Shown here in pieces: positions 1 through 5,678 of a stretch of 5,678 nucleotides of DNA; position 1 is the stretch's first letter; each line of letters starts with the position of its first letter. This DNA comes from Actinomycetes bacterium (lineage in GTDB: Bacteria; Actinomycetota; Actinomycetes; Mycobacteriales; Mycobacteriaceae): positions 1-5,678 of the forward strand of contig JAHZJY010000324.1 in assembly GCA_022600695.1 (NCBI GenBank). The letters run 5' to 3'. Below the pieces are notes generated by a model. It was not told the origin of the DNA. It saw only the letters and a list, made by a program, of their open reading frames with translations, and did not search any database. Made by a program: the position numbers and the translations under genes.

Positions 1-1
1 G

Positions 2-1162
2 ATGCATCAAAGCCTCGGTCTGACCCTGGAGTCGATGAGCCTGGTCACGCGGGGCTCCCGCCGCCGCAGCAGCGGGGACTACCCGGCGGTCTACGACACG
101 CTGCTCGGGACGCCGCCCTATGCCGGACGGCGCGAAACCTGGCTGGTGATACGGCTGGCTGCAATCGCCAACGGGGATGCGTTGCGGTGGCGGCCGACGG
201 TCGGGGTGGCGGCCCTGGCCGCCGCGCAGCGGATCGCGGTATCACTGCGGTGCAGGGGGATACGGGTCAAAGTGGCCACCGCGACAGATATCGCCGAGTT
301 TGAGAGGGGGATCGGGGGCAGCGCACTGGAACCGCACAATCGTCGCTGGCGCAGCCTCCGCGGCGACACCGGCTGGCAGACCACCTACGCCTACCGGCCG
401 GCCGATATCACCCCGAACATTCTGGAACAGGCCTGGTCGCTGCGCGCGGACGGAATCGCCCAAAACGTCACGATCTTCACCGACGGTACCGTCTCGGCAA
501 CCGTCACGGTCTCCACCGCACAGCCGCCCACCGCGTCGCCCAGTGCTGTGCTGCAGACGCTCCCCGGTCAGCAGGCTCCGGCCAGGGCTGCGGCACTTTG
601 TGCTCCACGACCTGTGATCCGCGGTCTCCGTCGGGGAGTGCCGGGCGAGGCACTCGTCGTGCCGGTCGGTTCCTCCGGCATCTTGTTCGGCCAGACCGTC
701 GGCGGGGAGCGACTGCTCTTGCCACTCGGTGATCCCGGCGAACAGACCCGGGTCCATATCGCGGCTGAGGACCGGATCGCCAAACGGATCATCATCCGCG
801 CAGCGGGTGCGGGGGACCGGGTGACGGTCCACACCACGAGCCTAGGTCGGTGGCAGAGTGTGCGGATGCCGCAGGTCGCGGTCGTCGAGCACGGTCGTCC
901 GGTGGCCGGGACGACCGTCAGCGTGGTCGACGGAACCATCTCCCCCGCATCGCGACCGAACACGGTCATCTCGGTGGGGCCGGCCGGAACGGCGCCGGAT
1001 TGCGACGCCGATATCGTCATCGCGCAGACCGGCCCGATGTCCATCGAGATCACCACAGCGGATGACCGTTACGACGTCGAGATGGAGTTCTTCCGTGCCG
1101 AGAACCGCTATCTGTCGGCCACCCCGGTGGCCGCGGCCACCGATCCGGGAATGGTGGATTAG
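2..1162 (+). CDS. eccE2: Type VII secretion membrane subunit EccE, ESX-2 type (5' end outside window)
   Basis: EccE proteins are membrane subunits at the periphery of the ESX (type VII) secretion complex in the mycobacterial inner membrane. The 386 visible residues form the soluble part. They include an RRETWLVIRL stretch at about 43-52, equivalent to NRRTWIVLR of EccE1. A VPVGSSGILFGQTV stretch near 220-234 matches LPIGSAGVLVGETV of EccE1, and RIIIRAAGAGDRVTV follows at about 262-277. No hydrophobic segment is visible, whereas family members start with two transmembrane helices and EccE2 of M. tuberculosis has about 537 residues. Roughly 150 N-terminal residues therefore lie upstream. The ATG at position 2 is internal, because it aligns with the middle of EccE1. 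The stop is TAG at 1160-1162, and eccA begins 2 nt later, so the genes are presumably co-transcribed and translationally coupled. The EccE family call is firm. The ESX-2 assignment is inferred mainly from the neighbouring EccA2. Confidence 0.85.
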   Translation: MHQSLGLTLESMSLVTRGSRRRSSGDYPAVYDTLLGTPPYAGRRETWLVIRLAAIANGDALRWRPTVGVAALAAAQRIAVSLRCRGIRVKVATATDIAEFERGIGGSALEPHNRRWRSLRGDTGWQTTYAYRPADITPNILEQAWSLRADGIAQNVTIFTDGTVSATVTVSTAQPPTASPSAVLQTLPGQQAPARAAALCAPRPVIRGLRRGVPGEALVVPVGSSGILFGQTVGGERLLLPLGDPGEQTRVHIAAEDRIAKRIIIRAAGAGDRVTVHTTSLGRWQSVRMPQVAVVEHGRPVAGTTVSVVDGTISPASRPNTVISVGPAGTAPDCDADIVIAQTGPMSIEITTADDRYDVEMEFFRAENRYLSATPVAAATDPGMVD

Positions 1163-1164
1163 AC

Positions 1165-3015
1165 ATGTCTAGCGGCACGGCGACTGTTGCTGCCCGGAGG
1201 TACTTCGATCAAGCGATGGCCGTCCTCGATTCCGAGCCCCGAACCGCTCGCCGGCTGTTCCGGGATGCGACGGAAACCGATGCCACGATGGCGGATGCCT
1301 GGTTGGGGAGGGCAGCGGCCGGTGATAGCGAGCGCTCGACCCTGGAGAGCCTGTACGCCTACGGGCCGAGGTTGCACCGAGAGTCGAACCGGCTGGGAAT
1401 CAGACTCGAAGCTGCGCTGAAAGCCGGCCCCTACCTGTCGATCTCGGTTACCGAAGCCTCGCACGCCGGTATCGCACTGGCCAGCGCGCTGGTCGATGAC
1501 AAACAGTACGAGCGGGCCGAAACCCTCCTGGAGGACGATGCCCTGCTGGACAGCTGGGAGAACCACCAGTGGTGTCAGTACGTGCGGAGCTACCTGATGT
1601 TCGCGACGCAGCGCTGGCCCGATGTCATTGCCGAGGCGGCACGTGTGCTGCCGGCTCAGGCCCTGGTCATGTCGGCGGTCGCGGCCGGAATCGCCACCCT
1701 GGCCGCCCACGCCGCGGCCCACCTGGGCCAGGCCCGGGTGGCACTGGATTGGGCGGACCGGATCGATCTCCGGCCCGACCGGCCGGCTACGGAGCCGGTC
1801 CGGCGCAGTCTTGTCGAGTCGACCGTGGTGGTGCTCGATCCGATCGAGTTCCCCCTTATCGCAGCCGATCTGGCGTATTTGCGCGGAATGGTGCACCGGC
1901 AACTCGGTGAGACGGACCAGGCGGAGATCTGGCTGTCGAAGGCTGCGGTCAACGGCGCCTTGACCGAGCCGGCACGGCAGGCTCTGGCCGACCCGCGACT
2001 GCAACTGGCGGTGACCGACGCGGAGACCATCGACAGTCGCACCGACAAGTGGGACCTCAGCACCGAGCGGTCCGCTGAGGACCGCGCCGACGTCGAGAAC
2101 CGAGAGCGGCGTGCTGAACTGCTGGCCGAGGGTCGGGCACTGCTGGACAACCAGGTCGGTCTGACGGCGGTCAAGCGCGCGGTCGCGGAACTCGAGGACC
2201 AGATCGAAGTCCGGGCACTACGGCTGGCCCATGGACTGCCGGTCACCAACCAGACGAACCACATGCTGCTGGTGGGTCCGCCCGGTACCGGGAAGACGAC
2301 CACGGCCGAGGCCCTCGGGAAGATCTATGCAGGCCTGGGTATCGTCCGGAACCCGGAGATCATCGAGGTGAAACGGGCGGACTTCTGTGGCGAGCACATC
2401 GGATCATCCGGACCGAAAACCAATGAACTGATCGATCGATCGCTGGGACGGGTCCTCTTTTGTGACGAGTTCTACAGCCTGGTCGAACGCCACCACGACG
2501 GACGCCCGGACATGATCGGGATGGAGGCCGTCAACCAACTGCTGGTTGCGCTCGAGGTGCACCGTTTCGACTTCTGCTTCATCGGTGCCGGATACGAGCG
2601 GGAGGTTGACGAGTTCCTCAAGGTCAATCCCGGGCTGGCCGGCCGCTTCAACCGTAAACTGCGGTTCGACTCCTACAGTCCGGGCGATCTCGTCGAGATC
2701 GCGGTCCGCTACGGCGGACCGCGGGCGACCGTACTGGACCCGGAGGCCCGCGGTGTCCTCAACGCGGCATGTCAGAAGATCCGGGCGCATCTGGCCCCCG
2801 ATGGCACACACGGCATCGACCTGATGCAGAACGGACGGTTCGCCCGCAATGTGGTGGAACGCGCTGAGCGGCTGCGAGATTCCAGGGTCGCCGCCCAACA
2901 CCGCCTCGACCGCGGGTCGGTCACGGTGGCAGATCTGGAGATGCTGCGCGCCCAGGACATCGTCGCGGCGGTGATCGCTGCATGCGCGGAGAAACACCTG
3001 CCGATCCAGATCTGA
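1165..3015 (+). CDS. eccA2: Type VII secretion AAA+ ATPase EccA, ESX-2 type
   Basis: EccA proteins are cytosolic ATPases of the CbxX/CfqX AAA+ family that act with ESX substrates and their EspG chaperones. This one has 616 residues; EccA2 of M. tuberculosis is recalled as about 619. Residues 1 to about 280 are helical TPR-like repeats (for example TMADAWLGRAAAGD and AAHAAAHLGQARVALDW). The AAA+ domain follows: Walker A GPPGTGKTT at 371-379 (K377), Walker B VLFCDEF with D434 and E435, a NPGLAGRF arginine-finger region (R494), and a GRFARN sensor-2 region (R558/R561). NHMLLVGPPG, KTNELI and FIGAGYE match remembered EccA2 and differ from EccA1 and EccA5. The start is ATG at 1165, 2 nt after eccE2, with a modest GGTGG ribosome-binding site at 1153-1157. 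The downstream ARRYFDQAM matches ARRHFDRAM near the EccA2 N-terminus. It is the last gene of its strand here. Stop TGA at 3013-3015 faces the amidase gene 18 bp away. Confidence 0.92.
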   Translation: MSSGTATVAARRYFDQAMAVLDSEPRTARRLFRDATETDATMADAWLGRAAAGDSERSTLESLYAYGPRLHRESNRLGIRLEAALKAGPYLSISVTEASHAGIALASALVDDKQYERAETLLEDDALLDSWENHQWCQYVRSYLMFATQRWPDVIAEAARVLPAQALVMSAVAAGIATLAAHAAAHLGQARVALDWADRIDLRPDRPATEPVRRSLVESTVVVLDPIEFPLIAADLAYLRGMVHRQLGETDQAEIWLSKAAVNGALTEPARQALADPRLQLAVTDAETIDSRTDKWDLSTERSAEDRADVENRERRAELLAEGRALLDNQVGLTAVKRAVAELEDQIEVRALRLAHGLPVTNQTNHMLLVGPPGTGKTTTAEALGKIYAGLGIVRNPEIIEVKRADFCGEHIGSSGPKTNELIDRSLGRVLFCDEFYSLVERHHDGRPDMIGMEAVNQLLVALEVHRFDFCFIGAGYEREVDEFLKVNPGLAGRFNRKLRFDSYSPGDLVEIAVRYGGPRATVLDPEARGVLNAACQKIRAHLAPDGTHGIDLMQNGRFARNVVERAERLRDSRVAAQHRLDRGSVTVADLEMLRAQDIVAAVIAACAEKHLPIQI

Positions 3016-3033
3016 ACCGCCGGCCCGTGCCGC

Positions 3034-4647
3034 TCAGCGGATCGGGCTGAAGCGCTCCAACTGGGGTGGCGGCCCGTCCAGGGGGGTGGGTGGCAGGACC
3101 AGGCTGACCCCGTCGATCACCCGGACCACATTGTGGGTGTGCCGGTCGAAGTTCAGGGTGCCGTGCTGGAAGTTCTGCACGATCCATTCCGGTTCGGCGA
3201 TCTCCCCGCTGGTGGGCAGACCCAGTGCGCCGCGTTCATAGCCCAGCGACGCCCACGCCTCGTAGATGGCGCCGGTCAGCGGCTGGGCTCCGGTGTCCGG
3301 CGACCAGTACATGGCGCCGCGCTGGAAGGTCGCGTAACGGGTGTCACCGGTACCGGCGGCCTCCGGGGAGGTCGGCATCCCCAGTGGGCCGGCCTGACCG
3401 CCGTCGGACTCCCAACCGGCCAGGATCGCTCCGCCACGCAGACTGTCCAGGACATCGGGTGGGCGGTTGAAAGCGGCCGCCAGGCGCCGGATTTCGCCGA
3501 GAGCCGCATACCCGGCCTCACCCGGACACTCGGTGTTTCCGACATCGCGGTGGGCGAAGATCTCCGGCAGCTTCACGGTGCGGCCACCCGGCACCACCGT
3601 GTGCTGGCCGCCGTCCGACTTCAGGGCGACCGTGCCGAGTGGGTCCACCCGGTCCAGGCCCAGCCGCCAGCCCAGCAACCGTCCGGCGGTGCGCACCATG
3701 ACCTCCGGTGGGGCGACCTCCTCGAAGTCACCGATCAGCGACACCCCCCACACGTCGCGGTTGAAGCCGCCGGTATGGGCGCCAAGCACATCCTTGGTGA
3801 TACCGCCGGCCCGCCCCTCGAAGACCTGGCCGTACTTGTCGACGAGGGCGTTGTAGGCGATATCGCACCAGCCCAGCGTCATGGTGTGATACGCGTAAAT
3901 CGAGCGAATGATCGCCGCCGAATCCTGCGGCTCGTAGTCGTTTCCGGTGGCGGTGTGGTGCAGTACCGCCGCACGGATGCCGTCACCATAGAACGGTCCG
4001 CCGCAGCGCATCCCGCTGCCCGCGCCCCATTGGGCCCGGCTGATGATGTTCGGCGGCTGGCCCGGCCCGAGCGCGGCGGTCGGCAGCGTCCACTGGGTGT
4101 CGACCGGGGCCTGCGGCGGGCTGATCAGGACGGCGGACATCGTCTGGCTCAGTGACTCCTCGGCATTGGCCGGGATGTAGCCCAGTTCCCGCCCGGCATC
4201 CAGGCCGTTCCGGGCAGGCTCGATGGTCACCGGCGCGTCCGCGGGGCGGTTGACCGCGATCTGGACCGCGGTGGTGTCACCGACGTAGACCGGATCGGTC
4301 CCCTGCGTCCCGTTGCCCTCGACGTCCTCGGAGCCGAGTTCGAATCGTTCGGCGCGATACCAGGGTCCCCAGGATCCGTCGGGCCGTTTGGCCCGCAGCT
4401 TCGCCGATGTTCCGGTCAGATCCGAGCCGGTCAGCGCCACCATGGAGAACGGTGTCTCCTGGGTGATCTCCCGGACCGTCTCCCCACCCCCGATACCGGC
4501 CAGTGGTTGTTGGGTCAGGACGGTGTCATCGGCGATGGCGCCGGACTCATCACCGTCAGGCTGGCCACCTATCGCCCACGGCACCAGCACGACTGTCGCC
4601 GCGATGGCGGTGAACAGGATCGTCGGGGTCGCACGACGGGACGGCAC
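3034..4647 (-). CDS. Secreted N-acetylmuramoyl-L-alanine amidase with PGRP-type domain and LGFP repeats (Rv3811-like)
   Basis: The predicted role is hydrolysis of the amide bond between N-acetylmuramic acid and L-Ala of peptidoglycan, outside the membrane. The protein has 537 residues; Rv3811 is recalled as about 539. A short basic n-region (MPSRR) and a hydrophobic run at about 9-27 look like a Sec signal peptide or uncleaved anchor. A region of unknown function spans about 40-195. The amidase_2/PGRP domain spans about 200-395. By alignment to T7 lysozyme the zinc ligands are H230 (VLHHTA), H366 (AHRD) and C374 (ECPG), with Y265 as catalytic tyrosine. Two LGFP-type repeats follow at about 405-510 (GPLGMPTS, FQRGAMYWS, GALGLPTS, FQHGTLNFD) and are thought to bind cell-wall polymers. 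C215 and C261 could form a disulfide. The start is GTG at 4645-4647, with no Shine-Dalgarno but a -10-like element 7 nt upstream. It lies downstream of erp in the same orientation, probably with its own promoter. Activity is inferred from intact ligands. Confidence 0.92.
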   Translation of the reverse strand: MPSRRATPTILFTAIAATVVLVPWAIGGQPDGDESGAIADDTVLTQQPLAGIGGGETVREITQETPFSMVALTGSDLTGTSAKLRAKRPDGSWGPWYRAERFELGSEDVEGNGTQGTDPVYVGDTTAVQIAVNRPADAPVTIEPARNGLDAGRELGYIPANAEESLSQTMSAVLISPPQAPVDTQWTLPTAALGPGQPPNIISRAQWGAGSGMRCGGPFYGDGIRAAVLHHTATGNDYEPQDSAAIIRSIYAYHTMTLGWCDIAYNALVDKYGQVFEGRAGGITKDVLGAHTGGFNRDVWGVSLIGDFEEVAPPEVMVRTAGRLLGWRLGLDRVDPLGTVALKSDGGQHTVVPGGRTVKLPEIFAHRDVGNTECPGEAGYAALGEIRRLAAAFNRPPDVLDSLRGGAILAGWESDGGQAGPLGMPTSPEAAGTGDTRYATFQRGAMYWSPDTGAQPLTGAIYEAWASLGYERGALGLPTSGEIAEPEWIVQNFQHGTLNFDRHTHNVVRVIDGVSLVLPPTPLDGPPPQLERFSPIR

Positions 4648-4654
4648 GTCGCGA

Positions 4655-4660
4655 ATGTTA
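4655..4660 (-). promoter_or_regulatory. Putative -10 element for leaderless amidase mRNA
   Basis: On the - strand the sequence reads TAACAT, then 7 nt (TCGCGAC), then the GTG start codon at 4647. TANNNT is the common mycobacterial -10 form, and about 7 nt separate it from the usual transcription start. The mRNA would then begin at the GTG itself. No Shine-Dalgarno sequence lies in front of the GTG, which agrees. Leaderless mRNAs starting with ATG or GTG are common in mycobacteria. No good -35 hexamer is visible; TGGCAA at 4676-4681 is only a weak candidate. Confidence 0.5.
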
Positions 4661-4730
4661 CGTATGAGTCTGTAGTTGCCAGCGTTGCGACACGGGCTAG
4701 TGATAACTATGTGACTGGTGATTCCCGCAA

Positions 4731-4784
4731 CGGCACCGCAGGGGCTTCCGCCGGCCGGTCAGCCGGCCCCACCCTGCGGTGCCG
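4731..4784 (-). terminator. Predicted transcription terminator of erp
   Basis: The arms CGGCACCGCAGGG (4731-4743) and CCCTGCGGTGCCG (4772-4784) are perfectly complementary over 13 bp. The 28-nt loop contains a second perfect hairpin, GGCCGG (4753-4758) and CCGGCC (4763-4768) around TCAG. The structure begins 39 nt after the erp stop codon and lies before the amidase promoter candidate. The transcript has no long U tract after the hairpin (TTGCGGG on the - strand), which is usual for GC-rich actinobacterial terminators. It separates erp from the amidase gene, although read-through is possible. Confidence 0.7.
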
Positions 4785-4823
4785 TTTCGATACGGGTCTC
4801 TCGACGCCGGTCTGTGCGCCTTC

Positions 4824-5678
4824 TCAGCTGATCTGGGACGGGAGGTCGCCGGCGGCCTCGATCACCGGGGCGGCCGCGGCGGCCGGCGCGGCGGCAGCGG
4901 CCCCGGCGTTCTGCATGGCCTGGGTGATGCTCGGCATGACGATGCCCTTGAGCAGGTCGACGGCCTGCCCGACGCCGAGCTGGTTGGCGGCGCTGGTGAG
5001 ATCGCCGATGACGCCGGTGGAACTCGCCGCCGGTGCCGCAGGCAAGCCGAGTGACGGATCGCCCAGGATCGGGTAGGTGCCGCCGACCGGTCCCAGCGGG
5101 GCGCCGATCGGGGTTTCGATGGGCAGACCGATTCCGCCGGGCAGGCCGATCCCGGTCGGGCTGGTCAGTGCGGAGTCGGCACCCAACTGCGGTGTCATCA
5201 GCCCGGGTGCCGTCAGACCCGGGTCGGTCAGTGAGGGGACCGCGGCGGCTCCCGGGGTGGTCAGACCGGGTGTGAGGCTCGGGGTGGTCAGATCCGGCAC
5301 TGTCAGGCTCGGCGTGGTCAGATCCGGCACCGTGAGACTCGGGGTGGTCAACTCCGGCACCGTCAGGCTGGGCGTGGTCAACTCCGGCGTGGTCAGGCTG
5401 GGTGTGGTGAGGCCGGGGCTGGTCAGGCTGGGTGTGGTGAGGCCGGGGCTGGTGAGACTGGGTGTGGTGAGACTGGGTGTGGTGAGACTGGGTGTGGTGA
5501 GACTGGGTGTGGTGAGGCCGGGGCTGGTGAGACTGGGTGTGGTGAGGCCGGGGTTGGTGAGGCTGGGGGTGGTCAGGCCCGGAGCGGTCAGTGGACCGGA
5601 TTGCACCGGCTGGGTCCCGGCGGGGCTGAGCCCGGTCGGCAGCGGCGGCAGGTTGATCCCGAACTGGGAGAGGCCTGC
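4824..5678 (-). CDS. erp: Exported repetitive protein Erp/PirG (N-terminus outside window)
   Basis: Erp is a mycobacterial surface/exported protein that in M. tuberculosis is needed for full virulence and affects envelope integrity; its molecular role is not settled. The 284 visible residues begin AGLSQFGINLPPLP, matching GLSQFGINIPPVP near residue 65 of M. tuberculosis Erp. The signal peptide and about 63 residues therefore lie beyond the right edge. A repeat domain of 21 contiguous P-x-L-T-x units spans visible residues 33-137. A Pro/Gly/Leu-rich linker follows, then the conserved block GGTYPILGDPSLG (about 199-211) and the Erp C-terminal block QAVDLLKGIVMPSITQAMQN (about 247-267). The protein ends in an Ala-rich tail. 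The full length would be about 348 residues against 284 in M. tuberculosis, an increase due mainly to the repeats. The GTG at 5606 is an internal valine codon, since the frame stays open and homologous to 5678. Stop TGA is at 4824-4826. The amidase gene follows in the same direction after 176 bp. Confidence 0.93.
   Translation of the reverse strand, partial: AGLSQFGINLPPLPTGLSPAGTQPVQSGPLTAPGLTTPSLTNPGLTTPSLTSPGLTTPSLTTPSLTTPSLTTPSLTSPGLTTPSLTSPGLTTPSLTTPELTTPSLTVPELTTPSLTVPDLTTPSLTVPDLTTPSLTPGLTTPGAAAVPSLTDPGLTAPGLMTPQLGADSALTSPTGIGLPGGIGLPIETPIGAPLGPVGGTYPILGDPSLGLPAAPAASSTGVIGDLTSAANQLGVGQAVDLLKGIVMPSITQAMQNAGAAAAAPAAAAAPVIEAAGDLPSQIS
5268..5582 (-). repeat. erp: Tandem 15-bp repeat array encoding 21 P-x-L-T-x units of Erp
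   Basis: Twenty-one 15-bp units run without interruption or frame change, each coding Pro-x-Leu-Thr-x. Reading in the gene's direction, the first part (about 5394-5582) uses PGLTT and PSLT[S/T/N]. The later part (about 5268-5393) alternates acidic and Ser units, PELTT/PSLTV then PDLTT/PSLTV, as 10-residue pairs with a 30-bp period. Four consecutive units at 5454-5513 are identical at the DNA level, and one 30-bp pair is duplicated exactly (5394-5423 and 5424-5453), which points to recent slippage or unequal exchange. Degenerate relatives of the unit (PSLTD, PGLTA) continue just after the array. Confidence 0.95.

Noticed and set aside
2..4. ATG at position 2 as the true start of eccE2
   Set aside because: The family has two N-terminal membrane helices and about 150 more residues. 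The frame is open to the window edge, and the sequence after this ATG aligns with the middle of EccE1.
1159..2004. 281-residue open frame on the - strand opposite eccA2
   Set aside because: It lies opposite a gene with clear AAA+/TPR homology. Long antisense open frames are expected in high-GC DNA, and the translation shows no known motif.
1165..3015. Assignment of the EccA gene to ESX-5 or ESX-1, which also carry eccA
   Set aside because: The sequence around Walker A and B and in the TPR part agrees with remembered EccA2 and differs at many positions from EccA5 and EccA1.
3021..3040. Bidirectional terminator in the convergent gap
   Set aside because: The possible stems are only 4-5 bp with no U tract, too weak to support a terminator call.
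3133..4155. 340-residue open frame on the + strand opposite the amidase gene
   Set aside because: It is the complement of the conserved amidase and LGFP coding region. The translation is Arg/Gly/Ala-rich without domain features.
4507..5076. 189-residue + strand open frame crossing the erp-amidase intergenic region
   Set aside because: It overlaps the amidase 5' end and erp 3' end in antisense and runs through the terminator hairpin. It has no recognisable domain and no convincing ribosome-binding site.
5268..5582. CRISPR array or intergenic satellite
   Set aside because: The units are 15 bp with no spacers, stay in frame throughout, and encode the known Erp-type peptide repeat.
5604..5606. 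GTG at 5606 as the start of erp
   Set aside because: The frame continues upstream to the window edge with GLSQFGINLPPLP, a conserved Erp segment, and a secreted protein starting here would lack a signal peptide.

Overview
This is high-GC DNA of mycobacterial type. Every gene found has a recognisable Mycobacterium counterpart, and all product names rest on residues and motifs recalled from those families, since no database search was possible. Four protein genes fill almost the whole window, and no RNA gene, insertion sequence, CRISPR array or tRNA was seen.

Left half, + strand (1-3015): the distal end of a type VII secretion (ESX) locus. A 5'-truncated eccE gene, coding for a membrane-complex subunit, is followed after 2 nt by a complete eccA gene, coding for a cytosolic TPR/AAA+ ATPase. 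EccA closely resembles remembered M. tuberculosis EccA2 (Rv3884c, about 619 aa) and clearly differs from EccA1 and EccA5. The eccE-then-eccA order also fits the end of ESX-2, so the pair is called eccE2-eccA2.

Right half, - strand (3034-5678): a cell-envelope pair. The erp (pirG) gene enters from the right edge with its N-terminus cut off. It encodes a strongly expanded Pro-x-Leu-Thr-x repeat domain of 21 uninterrupted units. Downstream lies a 537-aa secreted peptidoglycan amidase (PGRP/amidase_2 fold with C-terminal LGFP repeats), the counterpart of Rv3811. The order erp then Rv3811, both in one direction, is the one remembered for M. tuberculosis (Rv3810-Rv3811). The 176-bp gap between them holds a strong hairpin that probably ends erp transcription. 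It also holds a TAACAT -10-like element placed so that the amidase mRNA would be leaderless.

The two halves converge with only 18 bp between the eccA2 and amidase stop codons. In M. tuberculosis, by memory, eccA2 is followed by mycP1/eccE1 and Rv3811 lies tens of kilobases away. The window therefore shows a different arrangement, with the ESX-2 tail abutting the erp/Rv3811 block. The genes do not form one pathway, but all act at the cell envelope: secretion through the mycomembrane-bearing envelope, peptidoglycan cleavage, and a surface repeat protein. No wholly new system is evident. The points of most interest are the Erp repeat architecture, the ESX-2 junction and the predicted leaderless start.
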